DNA from: Ignavibacteriota bacterium
Lineage (GTDB): Bacteria > Bacteroidota > Ignavibacteria > Ignavibacteriales > Melioribacteraceae
DNA length: 64,000 nt
Direction: 5' to 3'
Assembly: GCA_016713565.1 (NCBI GenBank)
Contig: JADJOX010000007.1
Span: 1,416,501-1,480,500, forward strand
Within the stretch, counting starts at the first letter, position 1, and every line of letters starts with the position of its first letter. Positions 23,531 to 33,050 of the stretch are shown one piece after another. The notes under the pieces are model-generated. The model was given only the letters and a program-made list of their open reading frames with translations. It was not told the DNA's origin and did no database searches. The translations under genes and the position numbers were made by a program.

Positions 23531-26500
23531 ATGGATAAAAAAATCTTAATACTCTTAATATTAATACTTTTTCCAACATTCATTTTCTCACAAGAAAATG
23601 AAAAAAGTAAAGATACAAACAAAGTAAATTTCGATGGATTAAAATGGCGCAGTATAGGTCCGGCGTTTACCTCCGGAAGGATTGCGGATATTAAAGTAAA
23701 CCCAAAAAATAAAAGTGAATATTATGTTGCCGTAGCAAGTGGAAATATTTGGAAAACAATAAACAGCGGAACAACTTTTGAACCCATATTTGACAAATAC
23801 GGAGCATATTCAATTGGATGCTTGGCAATAGATCCGGAAAACCCCAATGTGATTTGGGCCGGAACCGGAGAAAACAATCATCAGCGCGCGCTTGGATACG
23901 GTGACGGAATTTACAAATCCAGCGATGCCGGAAATTCCTGGCAGAATATGGGACTAAAAGAATCTCGGCAAATTGGACAAATCGCAATCGATCCAAGAAA
24001 TACAAATATTGTCTTTGTCGCCGCTGAAGGTTCTGTATGGGGACCCGGCGGAGACAGAGGATTATATAAAACTTCCGACGGAGGAAAAACTTGGAAAAAA
24101 GTTTTGGAGATAAGTAAAAATACCGGAGTTAACAATGTAATTATTGATTTGAAAAATCCGGATATAATGTACGCAACATCCGAACAGAGAAGAAGACACG
24201 TATTTACAAAAATTGGTGGAGGACCAGAGTCAGCCGTTTATAGATCAGTTGATGCAGGTGAAACTTGGGAAAAAACAATGGAAGGATTACCTAAAGTTGA
24301 TCTTGGCGGAATGGGAATAGATATTTCTCCTGCAAATCCGGATTATATTTATTTAAGCGTTGAGGCAGCCGAAGACCAAGGAGGATTTTTTAGATCGGTA
24401 AACCGAGGTGCGACTTGGGAAAAAATGAGCGATCAAAATTCCTCAGGTCAATATTTTAACGAAATTTTCTGCGATCCGATAAATCCGGAAAAAATCTACA
24501 TGGTTGATGTTTATTCAAAAGTAACGGTTGACGGTGGAAAGACATGGAATAATGTAGGAAACGATAACAGACACGTTGATGATCATGCGTTTTGGATAGA
24601 CCCAAGCAACAACTCCCATTTTTTAATTGGCGGCGACGGCGGAATTTATGAATCATTTGATAATGGCAAAACATTTGACTTTAAGGAAAATTTACCTGTT
24701 ACGCAGTATTACAGAGTAAGCCTGGATAATGATTATCCTTTTTATAATGTTTTTGGCGGAACACAGGACAACAACAGTATGGGCGGACCTTCAAGAACAA
24801 TAAACAGTGATGGAATTATTAACGACGATTGGTTTGTTACAAACGGCGGTGATGGATTTTGGACCGCGGTTGATCCAAATGATCCAAATATTATATATGC
24901 GGAAGCGCAGTACGGTAATATGGTTCGCTATAATAAACTTACGCAAGAAGCTGTTGATATTAGACCGGAACCCGGAAAAGATGAGTTAACTTATAAATGG
25001 AATTGGGATACACCTCTAATTTTAAGTCCGCACAAATCTACTCGACTTTATTGTGCCGCAAATAAAGTTTTCAAAAGCGATGATAGAGGAAATACATGGG
25101 AAACGATTAGCGATGATTTAACCACTAAAACCGATAGAAATTCTTGGCAGGTAATGGATAAATTTTGGAGTTTCGACGCAGTTGCGAAAGATAAATCAAC
25201 ATCGCTTTGGGGAACAATTATTTCACTAAGCGAATCACAAGTAAAAGAAAATTTACTATATGCCGGAACAGATGACGGACTAATTCAAATAAGTGAAGAC
25301 GCAAAAACTTGGCAAAAATCTTCGCAAGCTCCCGGTGTTCCGGAATTTACTTATGTGAGCGATATTCTTCCATCTAAATTTGATGAAAATATTGTTTTTG
25401 CTTCTTTCAATAATACAAAACGCGATGATTTCAAACCGTATCTATTTAAAAGTAATGATAAAGGAAAAACTTGGAAATCTTTAAGCGGTAATCTTCCTAA
25501 AAATGGAGCGGTTCAAACCATTGAGCAGGATTTTGTAAATCCGGATTTATTATTTGTCGGAACCGAATTTGGAATATTTTTCAGTAATGATGGCGGAAAA
25601 ATCTGGAACCAGTTAAAAGGTAATTTACCTACAATTTCAATTAAAGATATCGCAATTCAAAAAAGAGAAAATGATTTGGTTATCGCAACATTCGGCAGAG
25701 GTTTTTACATTCTGGATAATTATTCTGTATTAAGAAGTGCGGATGAAAATGCGTTAAAAGCCGAATCAAAATTATTTCCTGTAAAAGATGCTCTTTGGTT
25801 TGTTGAAGCTACCGGAAGATACGGACAAGGCGCAACATATTTCAAAGCTAAAAATCCTGAGTTTGGCGCGACCTTCACTTATTACTTAAAAGATGTTCCA
25901 AAAACATTAAAGGAAATTCGTAAAGAAAAAGAAAAAAAATTATTTAAAGACGCAAAGAAAATTCCGCAACCAACAAATGATGAAATTCTGATTGAGAAAA
26001 ATGAAACAGTGCCGTATTTAATATTTTCAATTTTGGATGAAAATAACAACGTAGTAAGAAAAATTACCCAATCGGCTAAAAAAGGAATAAACAGAGAAGT
26101 TTGGGATTTGAGATATGAAAGTCCGAACCCGCTGACAGAAAAAGATAAATTTGATCCGGCAGCAAAACCCAGGAGCAGCTCATTGGTTCTTCCCGGTAAA
26201 TTTAAAGTCGGTCTATCAATTGTTACAAGAGACGGTGAAAAAATACTTTCCGAACCATTGGAATTTAATGTTGTACCGATAAACAAAGATAAAAAAGTTG
26301 ACGACAAAGAAGAACTGGTTTCATTTCAGAAAAAAGTTAACCAACTTTCAAGAACAATTAATGGAACTGAAAATTATTTGAAAGAAATGATTTCCAAAGT
26401 TGATAAAATGAAGCAAGCAATTTTATTAACACCTGGAACGACATTCGAATTATTAAAAGAGGCGGATAAAATTAAAAATGACTTAAACGAAATTTCGCAA

Positions 26501-26785
26501 AAGTTTAGTCGACAAAGTAATTTTCCGAGCGTAGAAGAAAATCCGCCATCTTCACTTACCATAAATGAAAGACTTGACGTTTTGAGGTATACACATTCCA
26601 GATCGACGGAACCGATTACAAATAAAGAGAAAGTCGCTTATGATGTTTTGGCTGATGAATTTCCTAAGGTATACAATCAAATTAAAAAAATATCCGAAAC
26701 GGATATAGCAAATTTGGAAAATAAATTAAAGAATCTTGGCGCGCCAGCAATTCCGGGAAGCTTGCCGGAATTGAAGTTGAATTAA
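23531..26785 (+). CDS. Large exported BNR/Asp-box beta-propeller protein (sortilin/VPS10-like)
   Basis: A 1084-residue secreted protein with a signal peptide (residues about 1-20, FPTFIFS-Q). Residues about 30-740 are many Asp-box repeats of the form S-x-D-x-G-x-T-W (SSDAGNSW, TSDGGKTW, SVDAGETW, SNDKGKTW, SNDGGKIW), which fold as one or two large propellers. The last 330 residues hold a beta domain (EVWDLRYESPNPL) and a helical tail. Such proteins are frequent in this phylum, are often called glycosyl hydrolase, and have no proven enzyme activity. No sorting domain is present. It is monocistronic. Confidence 0.85.
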   Translation: MDKKILILLILILFPTFIFSQENEKSKDTNKVNFDGLKWRSIGPAFTSGRIADIKVNPKNKSEYYVAVASGNIWKTINSGTTFEPIFDKYGAYSIGCLAIDPENPNVIWAGTGENNHQRALGYGDGIYKSSDAGNSWQNMGLKESRQIGQIAIDPRNTNIVFVAAEGSVWGPGGDRGLYKTSDGGKTWKKVLEISKNTGVNNVIIDLKNPDIMYATSEQRRRHVFTKIGGGPESAVYRSVDAGETWEKTMEGLPKVDLGGMGIDISPANPDYIYLSVEAAEDQGGFFRSVNRGATWEKMSDQNSSGQYFNEIFCDPINPEKIYMVDVYSKVTVDGGKTWNNVGNDNRHVDDHAFWIDPSNNSHFLIGGDGGIYESFDNGKTFDFKENLPVTQYYRVSLDNDYPFYNVFGGTQDNNSMGGPSRTINSDGIINDDWFVTNGGDGFWTAVDPNDPNIIYAEAQYGNMVRYNKLTQEAVDIRPEPGKDELTYKWNWDTPLILSPHKSTRLYCAANKVFKSDDRGNTWETISDDLTTKTDRNSWQVMDKFWSFDAVAKDKSTSLWGTIISLSESQVKENLLYAGTDDGLIQISEDAKTWQKSSQAPGVPEFTYVSDILPSKFDENIVFASFNNTKRDDFKPYLFKSNDKGKTWKSLSGNLPKNGAVQTIEQDFVNPDLLFVGTEFGIFFSNDGGKIWNQLKGNLPTISIKDIAIQKRENDLVIATFGRGFYILDNYSVLRSADENALKAESKLFPVKDALWFVEATGRYGQGATYFKAKNPEFGATFTYYLKDVPKTLKEIRKEKEKKLFKDAKKIPQPTNDEILIEKNETVPYLIFSILDENNNVVRKITQSAKKGINREVWDLRYESPNPLTEKDKFDPAAKPRSSSLVLPGKFKVGLSIVTRDGEKILSEPLEFNVVPINKDKKVDDKEELVSFQKKVNQLSRTINGTENYLKEMISKVDKMKQAILLTPGTTFELLKEADKIKNDLNEISQKFSRQSNFPSVEENPPSSLTINERLDVLRYTHSRSTEPITNKEKVAYDVLADEFPKVYNQIKKISETDIANLENKLKNLGAPAIPGSLPELKLN

Positions 26786-26795
26786 TTAAAAAATT

Positions 26796-26828
26796 ATAGA
26801 TGACATCTTTTGAAAAGGTGTCATCTAT
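26796..26828. terminator. Long hairpin between convergent genes
   Basis: Two 16-nt arms (26796-26811 and 26813-26828; core ATAGATGACA / TGTCATCTAT) pair with one G-T wobble. It lies 10 bp after the BNR protein stop. On the minus strand it is followed by AATTTTTTAA, so it is a good terminator for the RHH/SPFH transcript and probably also blocks the plus-strand transcript. Confidence 0.75.
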
Positions 26829-26887
26829 AAACAATCATGTCGAAGTTTATTGAGCAAACATTTAAAGAAATTTAAAACAAAAATACA

Positions 26888-27052
26888 TTAATGATTCTCC
26901 TTTTTGTTTTCTCCGGTTCTCTTTTTCACGGCTTCACGCAGAACATACTCAATCTGTGCATTAAGACTTCTAATTTCATCTTTAGCCCAAACATTCAAAT
27001 CATTCCACAGCTTTGGATCTATTCTTAATATTACTGCTTTTTTTTGCGCCAT
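26888..27052 (-). CDS. Arc-like ribbon-helix-helix small protein (54 aa)
   Basis: A 54-residue protein that starts MAQKKAVILRIDPKLWNDLN, the beta-strand and first helix of the ribbon-helix-helix fold, followed by NAQIEYVLREAVKKR, the second helix that ends most Arc-type proteins. The ATG is at 27050-27052. It probably binds DNA as a dimer. It lies 60 bp after the SPFH gene on the same strand and ahead of a terminator, so it is likely cotranscribed with it. No toxin gene is adjacent, so an antitoxin role is not supported. Confidence 0.72.
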   Translation of the reverse strand: MAQKKAVILRIDPKLWNDLNVWAKDEIRSLNAQIEYVLREAVKKRTGENKKENH

Positions 27053-27112
27053 TAATTTTTACGTTTATAATTTGTATTTGTGAAAATCATATTTTTCTGC
27101 GTTCTATTGTTT

Positions 27113-28000
27113 CTAGTATAAACTTCCAGCATTAATAACCGGTTGAGTTGCCCTATCTGAACATAATACAACCATTAAATTGCTTACCATTGCTGCTTTT
27201 CTTTCTTCATCCAAATCAATTACATTTTGTTTTTTCAATCTTTCCAATGCCATTTCAACCATACTTACTGCGCCTTCAACAATTTTTTGTCTTGCCGCAA
27301 TAATTGCTTCTGCCTGCTGACGCTGCAACATGGCTTGCGCAATTTCGGGAGAATATGCCAAATGATTTATTCTTGCTTCAAGAACCGTAACACCGGCAGC
27401 ACTTACTCTATTATGAATTTCCTTTTGAAGATGTTCGGAAACTTCATCAATTGAGGAACGCAAACTAAGTTCATTACCCTCGGAATTATCATAAGGATAT
27501 GATGTAGCCAAATGTCTGATTGCAGATTCCGATTGAACATGTACATAATTTAAATAATCATCAACTTCAAAAACTGCTTCTGCGGTATCAGTAACTTTCC
27601 AAACAACTACTGCTGAAATTTCAATAGGGTTTCCTTTTTGATCGTTTACTTTTAATTTTTCGCTGTTAAAATTTCTTACGCGTAAAGAGATTTTCTTTTT
27701 TGTGTAAAATGGATTAGCCCAGCGAAAACCAATAGTTTTTTCTGTTCCAACATATTTTCCAAATAAAATTAAAACTATTGCTTCATTAGGTTCAACGGTG
27801 AAAAATCCAAAAAATAAAAGAAAAGAAATTAGAAAAAGGATAATTCCCAAAGCTAAAACAAATCCTCCGCCATCCGTATGCCAACGAGATAACATAACAA
27901 TTCCATAAATAAAAATTGCAATAGAAATTAACATAAATGCAACATTTGAAAATAATATTGTCCAGCCACTTTTTTGAGATTTTGTAATTTCTTTACTCAT
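27113..28000 (-). CDS. SPFH/Band 7 domain membrane protein
   Basis: A 295-residue membrane-anchored protein. Two hydrophobic segments (about residues 15-37 and 47-68) lead into FFTVEPNEAIVLILFGKYVGT, the beginning of an SPFH domain (about 65-240; SAVVVWKVTDTAEAVFEVDDY and GVTVLEARINHLAYSPEIAQAML). A short coiled segment rich in Ala/Gln follows (QRQQAEAIIAARQKIVEGAV). Such proteins form ring-like membrane scaffolds in flotillin-like microdomains. The pairing with a small RHH gene downstream recurs in related bacteria, as far as I recall. Partners are unknown. Confidence 0.88.
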   Translation of the reverse strand: MSKEITKSQKSGWTILFSNVAFMLISIAIFIYGIVMLSRWHTDGGGFVLALGIILFLISFLLFFGFFTVEPNEAIVLILFGKYVGTEKTIGFRWANPFYTKKKISLRVRNFNSEKLKVNDQKGNPIEISAVVVWKVTDTAEAVFEVDDYLNYVHVQSESAIRHLATSYPYDNSEGNELSLRSSIDEVSEHLQKEIHNRVSAAGVTVLEARINHLAYSPEIAQAMLQRQQAEAIIAARQKIVEGAVSMVEMALERLKKQNVIDLDEERKAAMVSNLMVVLCSDRATQPVINAGSLY

Positions 28001-28237
28001 TTTTTTCCTCCAAAGAAAAAATAAATGTGATATTAAAATGATATCATTATGCTATATAATAAAAATTTTGAAAGTTGTCAACAGTAAAGTGAAAAATAAA
28101 AATGATTGATGTTTTATTTAATGGAAAGATCTTATATGCTTTAAAAATTTATTTAATGAAGTTATTGAAGATGGTAATATTTTAAATATAGAGTTAGAAA
28201 ATCACTTTTGGCATATATAAAAATTAATATCCGCAAT

Positions 28238-28693
28238 TTAGGATTTTTTAATAATTCGTCTTTCGATTTCTTGTAAAATTTTGCTTCTTGAAGAAACGCC
28301 GATTCTTACCAATTTCTTTTTGCTTTTAAAACTTAGCTCAACAGCTTCAAATCCTTGAATATTGTAAAGGATGCCGTTATTAAAATAATGAATTCCCCAA
28401 CCAAGGTACCAAGGATTTTTAACCCTTTTTATTGTAGCGATATCTTCTATTAAAAACTTACTTTTAACAATTCCAATTCCAAACGAAACAACAATATACT
28501 TTTCTTCAATAGTGATCTTTAATTTGAAAAACATTAGAAAAACTAAAAGTATAATACCAACGGCAAATAATAGGGAGAAAACACCCAAAGGATTATCTCC
28601 TATTTTAAAAAGAAATAGCAATAAAATTAAGAACGTTACTAAAAGCAAAGATCCGTTCATAATCCAGCCGAATTGTTCTTCTACATATTTCAT
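28238..28693 (-). CDS. Small membrane protein with PH-like cytoplasmic domain
   Basis: A 151-residue protein with two N-terminal membrane helices (about residues 11-30 and 36-55). The remaining 90 residues are beta-rich with a final helix (LKITIEEKYIVVSFGIGIVK ... FEAVELSFKSKKKLVRIGVSS ... LQEIERRII), the layout of bacterial PH-like (bPH) domains. I do not recognise a specific family. It stands between the SPFH gene and a phosphatase gene, with 237 bp to the former that show no clear gene. Confidence 0.62.
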   Translation of the reverse strand: MKYVEEQFGWIMNGSLLLVTFLILLLFLFKIGDNPLGVFSLLFAVGIILLVFLMFFKLKITIEEKYIVVSFGIGIVKSKFLIEDIATIKRVKNPWYLGWGIHYFNNGILYNIQGFEAVELSFKSKKKLVRIGVSSRSKILQEIERRIIKKS

Positions 28694-28753
28694 TTATTTA
28701 CCATTTGGAACAAGTATAAATTAAATTTATGCATAAGATGAAACAAAGAAAAA

Positions 28754-30058
28754 TCATTCTTTAGAATTATAATCCTTTTCCGGTGTTCCAGGGTTTTTAT
28801 CAATCAGCAAATTTGGTTTATTTTTTTGTTTTACCAAATCAAATTCATCATAAACTTCTCCGGTAACGGTAATTGCTTTGTAATTTAATTTGTCGCCGTC
28901 AATGCTAATAATTTGGAACAACTGAGTGTTTTGACCGGCTCTGTCCATCCAGCGGTCATCCGTAAGTTTATACATTTTTGGACCGCTCACAGAAACGACA
29001 TACATTGTGCCGCCATTATCCTTTAAGTTTACTCCGCTAGTTAAATTTCTGCCGCGCGCATAGGTGTGATCGTGGCCTTGTAAAGCAATATCAACTTTAT
29101 ATTTATCAAATATTGGTTTCCAAAGATCTCTTAATTCTTTATTGTCCCTTCCGCTTCCGCCGGAATATAATGGATGATGGTATGTGACAACAATCCATTT
29201 TTGTTTATTGTTTTGCAATAGATCATCAAGCCACTTCATTTGTTCTTCTTGCTTTTCATTTGAATTTAAACTTATTATTCTAACATTTTGATAATCTATA
29301 AAATAGTTTGACTCTTCTAAACCGACAACACCATTTTCTGGAAGTGTAAATTGGGGTTTCCAAAATTTACTTAAAAATCTGTTTCCGTTATCATCTTTGG
29401 CATATTCATGATTTCCGGGAGTTGGAATGGAAGGAACCATTGCATGAAGCCAATCGCCCGCGTCAAACCATTCTCTCCAGCCAGTATCGTCATTTGCTCT
29501 ATTATTTAAATCACCCGCGTGCAGCATAAATTTAGCTTTTGGAGCTTCTGAATATGCCGAACGAATAGTGCGTGACCATAACGAAAGTAAATTATTTTGA
29601 GCATCTCCAAAGTAAATAAAGCTAAACGGTTCGGGACCTGACGAGGCAGTTTTAAAATGAAACCATTCACTCCAATGATCTTTGCAGCCGACTCTATAAG
29701 CGTATAAAGTGTTTTGGGTTAAGTTTTCAAAATTAAGCGCATGATAATATTTTAATCCGTGTTCGGTTGTCAAAGTATCTGTTATGGCTGTATATTTTAC
29801 GGCAGTTTGAACAAAATCGGGTGAAGCATCTGCAATCGCAATTTCGGCAAAGCCCGAATCTATGCTTGCGTCTGTTCTCCATGTTACGGCTTGTGTCGTT
29901 GATGTATTGCCCTTCCATGTCAAGATTATATTTTCCGGCGCGCCGTTATTTGAAAACGAAACTAATGCATCTGTTCGGTTTGGTTTTTGTGCTAAAAGAA
30001 TAAAGTTAAAAATAATAAAATATACTATGGTAAATTTAGTTTTATTTTTTATGCCCAT
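28754..30058 (-). CDS. Exported purple acid phosphatase-like metallophosphoesterase
   Basis: A 434-residue secreted enzyme. A signal peptide (FIIFNFILLAQ) precedes an N-terminal fibronectin-like domain of purple acid phosphatases (NIILTWKGNTSTTQAVTWRTD, in part; about residues 35-130). The metallophosphatase core then shows FIYFGDAQ, HAGDLNN, PTPGNHEYA, VTYHHPLY and ALQGHDHTYARG, a full set of the metal-binding Asp, Asn and His positions. It would release phosphate from esters outside the inner membrane. The C-terminal tail is Lys/Pro-rich and has no sorting domain. It is separate from, but similar to, the larger phosphatase at 41.5-44.1 kb. Confidence 0.9.
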   Translation of the reverse strand: MGIKNKTKFTIVYFIIFNFILLAQKPNRTDALVSFSNNGAPENIILTWKGNTSTTQAVTWRTDASIDSGFAEIAIADASPDFVQTAVKYTAITDTLTTEHGLKYYHALNFENLTQNTLYAYRVGCKDHWSEWFHFKTASSGPEPFSFIYFGDAQNNLLSLWSRTIRSAYSEAPKAKFMLHAGDLNNRANDDTGWREWFDAGDWLHAMVPSIPTPGNHEYAKDDNGNRFLSKFWKPQFTLPENGVVGLEESNYFIDYQNVRIISLNSNEKQEEQMKWLDDLLQNNKQKWIVVTYHHPLYSGGSGRDNKELRDLWKPIFDKYKVDIALQGHDHTYARGRNLTSGVNLKDNGGTMYVVSVSGPKMYKLTDDRWMDRAGQNTQLFQIISIDGDKLNYKAITVTGEVYDEFDLVKQKNKPNLLIDKNPGTPEKDYNSKE

Positions 30059-30136
30059 CGATTGTTCTCGTAAAATTTACAATATTTGTGATTTGTGTAA
30101 GAAAATACAAAATTATTTTTTATGATACCTTATAAT

Positions 30137-30907
30137 TTACTTTTCATACAGCTCATTTAAATCAACTTCCGAAAGTTCAATTAATGATTGAGCTATTTTT
30201 TGAGCTAGGTCATTTAAAAATTTCTTGCCCTTTTCAGCCGAGGCATTTTTTGGATTTCCAATTCCTGTATCATTTGTAGCTTTGTGCCATAATCTTGGAG
30301 CCCAAGCCCAACCGTCTTTAAATCCGGCAACTGTAAATTTATTCAACTTGCCTTCTCCGGCTTCTGTTAATGGTAAAACCAATTCCGGTTTGATTGCCAT
30401 TAAATTACTTGTTTCCATTTCATCGGCATGTTCGCCAGGCTGACTAAAATATTTTGAATGATCTAAAATTTGAAACCAATTAATTTGACCGATAAAAACA
30501 TCAGGAAAAATATTCTGCAGTTCTCTTATTGCCGGTTTAAAGTCATTTCCGCCATGACCATTTAGAATAATGAATTTTTGAATTTTGTGTTTTGAAAGAG
30601 AATCAACAATATCTTTAAGTATTGCAAATTGAGTTGATGGGTTAAAATTAATCGTAAGATTAATAGCGAGTTGTGAAGTATTTACACCATAAGATATTGC
30701 CGGCAAAACAATAACTTTAGCGCCTTTTTCATAAGCTATTTTAGCGGATTCCTCGGCAATGAATTCACTTTGAAAAACATCAGTGCAGTAGGGAAGATGA
30801 TAATTATGCGCTTCGGTAGCTCCCCAAGGTAAAATTGCAACCATGTATTCAGATTCTTTAATTTCTTTCCAATTTAATTCACTTAAAATATATGGACGTA
30901 TCGACAT
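30137..30907 (-). CDS. Creatininase family amidohydrolase
   Basis: A 256-residue cytoplasmic metalloenzyme of the creatininase/MftE-like fold. Metal-binding and catalytic motifs are in order: LPWGATEAHNYHLPYCTDVF (Glu, His, Asp), ILNGHGGNDF (His) and GEHADEMETSN (Glu). Relatives hydrolyse creatinine or cyclic amides, or process a peptide precursor. No creatine pathway gene is nearby, so the substrate remains open. It lies 23 bp after the TolB-like gene on the same strand, so they may be cotranscribed. Confidence 0.88.
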   Translation of the reverse strand: MSIRPYILSELNWKEIKESEYMVAILPWGATEAHNYHLPYCTDVFQSEFIAEESAKIAYEKGAKVIVLPAISYGVNTSQLAINLTINFNPSTQFAILKDIVDSLSKHKIQKFIILNGHGGNDFKPAIRELQNIFPDVFIGQINWFQILDHSKYFSQPGEHADEMETSNLMAIKPELVLPLTEAGEGKLNKFTVAGFKDGWAWAPRLWHKATNDTGIGNPKNASAEKGKKFLNDLAQKIAQSLIELSEVDLNELYEK

Positions 30908-30930
30908 TTTTTCCTTCTATGTTTTTATTG

Positions 30931-32427
30931 TTAATTAATTTCTCTATAACTGATAAAAGCTATTTTTTTGCTATCGGGTGACCACGACGGCACATTTATC
31001 GTTCCTTGTCCGCCAAACAGTTTTGTTAAAATTTGAATTTCTCCGTTTTCTAAAGACATAATTCTAAGTATAACATCTTTATTCGCGGGGTGACCTTCTA
31101 CGTTTCTCTCGTATGTTAGAAAAACAATATACTTTCCATCTGGAGATGGATGAGGAAACCAGTTATTAAAATCATCGTTTGTTATTTGTCTTTGATCACT
31201 TCCGTTTGAGTTCATTCTCCATATCTGCATTTTTCCTGTTCTAATGGAATTAAAATAAATATATTTTCCGTCGGGAGAAAATTCGGGACCGTCATCCAAA
31301 CCATCAGTATTTGTTAATCTCACCTCATCTCCGCCGTTTACAGAAATTGAATAAACATCAAAATTACCACCGCGTTCAGCACAGTAAACTAATGTTTTTC
31401 CATCGGGCGACCAACCATGCCAATAGCTTGGCGAATTTGGTGTAATTAATTTTGGTGTTCCGCCTTCAACCGGTAATATATAAATCTGTGATTTGCCGTT
31501 ATTGGTTTGATCGCTTATTACTATTTGTGAATTATCCGGAGATAAGCCATGATCGTTATTACAATTTACGGCAAAACCAGTATTGATTTTTTCAGACATA
31601 CTTCCGTCAATTGGAATTTTATAAAGCAAGCCATTGCTGTTGTAAATAAAAAAATTACCGTCAAGAAACCAATTGGGTGCTTCAATGTGGTTTTCAGTAC
31701 AGAAAATAACTTTTCTGTTTTTAGATTCAATATCAATGATTTCTAAAGAACTTTCTAACATTTTTTCTCCATTTTCATTGCTCAAAATTTCTTTTATCTC
31801 CACATTTGAAAAAACAGCGGTTTCAGATTTTGAATTATCGTGTGAGCAAACTCCTAATCCAACATAAAAAGGTTCTTCGATTTTAACCCGGCAACTTCCT
31901 CCGGCAGATCTAAGATCATTATTTTCATTTGCTGCAGTCATGTAAAAATAATCGCCAGCTTTTGTCAAAATAATTTTTTGTGGAGCCTTAAAGTTAGATT
32001 GAATTTCTTTTGTAAGAGAATTTTCATTTTCTCTGTATTGAAGCGAAGTCAATCCGTCACCGTGAATTACGGCGTCAACATAAACGGAACCGGGTGAAAG
32101 ATTTTGACGAATAACAATACCGGCTTTTCTATGTGGGTTAACACCGTTTCCAATCCATGATATATCCGCTGAAATTGAAATGTTGCCGGAAACTTTTTTC
32201 CACACGTATTGAAATTCATCTTTATCAAACCACATATTCTCTCCTGAACCCGAAATAATATATTTGTTTTCAGTCGAGTTAAAAACGGTTGTACCTTTTA
32301 ATGCCGTATTGCCGATGTCTGTGTTTAATTCAAAAAATCCGTATTGAGAATTTTTTTTACTTTGCGGAATTAATATTAGTTGTGGAAGGAATAGACAAAT
32401 GAAAATTAATTGTAATGTTTTGTTCAT
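30931..32427 (-). CDS. Secreted TolB-like propeller protein with LamG-like N-domain
   Basis: A 498-residue exported protein. After a signal peptide (IFICLFLPQLILIPQ) comes a concanavalin-like domain similar to DUF1349 (about residues 25-215; WKKVSGNISISADISWIGNG, then HRKAGIVIRQ). Residues about 235-498 carry PD40-type repeats: LSPDNSQIVI, WSPDGKTLVYCAERGG, FSPDGKYIYFNSIRTG, PSPDGKYIVFLTY and WSPDSKKIAFIS, five or six blades of a TolB-like propeller. It probably binds carbohydrate or protein outside the cell; no catalytic residues were recognised. Confidence 0.83.
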   Translation of the reverse strand: MNKTLQLIFICLFLPQLILIPQSKKNSQYGFFELNTDIGNTALKGTTVFNSTENKYIISGSGENMWFDKDEFQYVWKKVSGNISISADISWIGNGVNPHRKAGIVIRQNLSPGSVYVDAVIHGDGLTSLQYRENENSLTKEIQSNFKAPQKIILTKAGDYFYMTAANENNDLRSAGGSCRVKIEEPFYVGLGVCSHDNSKSETAVFSNVEIKEILSNENGEKMLESSLEIIDIESKNRKVIFCTENHIEAPNWFLDGNFFIYNSNGLLYKIPIDGSMSEKINTGFAVNCNNDHGLSPDNSQIVISDQTNNGKSQIYILPVEGGTPKLITPNSPSYWHGWSPDGKTLVYCAERGGNFDVYSISVNGGDEVRLTNTDGLDDGPEFSPDGKYIYFNSIRTGKMQIWRMNSNGSDQRQITNDDFNNWFPHPSPDGKYIVFLTYERNVEGHPANKDVILRIMSLENGEIQILTKLFGGQGTINVPSWSPDSKKIAFISYREIN

Positions 32428-32496
32428 TTAAAGCACCAAATAAAATTAGATAAAAATTATGATCTGAATTACTATTTATAAATGAATAAGAACAAA

Positions 32497-33003
32497 TTAA
32501 ATATGTTTTCCATAAATTAACTGACCGACATATTCATTATTTATTTCCGCGACTTTTGGAAGATAACCCCATTTTTCAAAATTAAACTTTTTTAAAATAC
32601 TAATACTGGGTGAATTTATTTCTAATAGAAGCGCATATAAATTTTTTATACCATTTTTCCGAGATTCTTTAATGGCTCTTTTTATAAGGCGCAAAGCAAT
32701 TCCTTTATTTCTAAAATTTATATCAATGTAATAACTAATTTCAGCCGTTATTTCCAAGGCTTTTCGTCCGGGTCGGTGAGGACTTACACTGCACCAGCCA
32801 ATTACTTGACGATCTGATTCAGCAACAAAAAGCGGATATCTTTTTTGCTCGTGAAGTTTAAGCCAGTCAGCTCTTTGTTCTAACGTAACAGGTTCCGTAT
32901 CGGCGGTTTTTCCACCTTCCAAAACCGCTTGGTTATAAATATCTATTATGCTTTGCCATTCTTTTGAATTTGCAATCCTTATTTTAATTTTATTTGCGTT
33001 CAT
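32497..33003 (-). CDS. GNAT family N-acetyltransferase (phosphinothricin-type)
   Basis: A 168-residue acetyltransferase. It shows the opening IRIANSKEWQSIIDIYNQAV, the substrate strand GWCSVSPHRPG, and the acetyl-CoA region YIDINFRNKGIALRLIKRAI (Q/R-x-x-G-x-A/G variant). The order resembles phosphinothricin/methionine-sulfoximine acetyltransferases. I use ATG 33001-33003; a longer frame would begin at TTG 33042 with 13 extra residues and no ribosome site. It lies 48 bp after the TauE/SafE gene, possibly in one transcript. Confidence 0.82.
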   Translation of the reverse strand: MNANKIKIRIANSKEWQSIIDIYNQAVLEGGKTADTEPVTLEQRADWLKLHEQKRYPLFVAESDRQVIGWCSVSPHRPGRKALEITAEISYYIDINFRNKGIALRLIKRAIKESRKNGIKNLYALLLEINSPSISILKKFNFEKWGYLPKVAEINNEYVGQLIYGKHI

Positions 33004-33050
33004 TCTTAATATTACCGTTACACTATATGCATGATTTTTCAATATTATAA

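Noticed and set aside
24456..24674. Minus-strand open frame within the BNR protein gene
   Set aside because: Antisense shadow of the propeller repeats; no start signals or known family.
26888..27052. Antitoxin of a toxin-antitoxin pair
   Set aside because: The RHH protein looks antitoxin-like in size, but the neighbouring gene is an SPFH protein and no toxin gene is adjacent.
33004..33042. Longer GNAT start at TTG 33042
   Set aside because: It lacks a ribosome site and adds 13 residues ahead of the usual family start.
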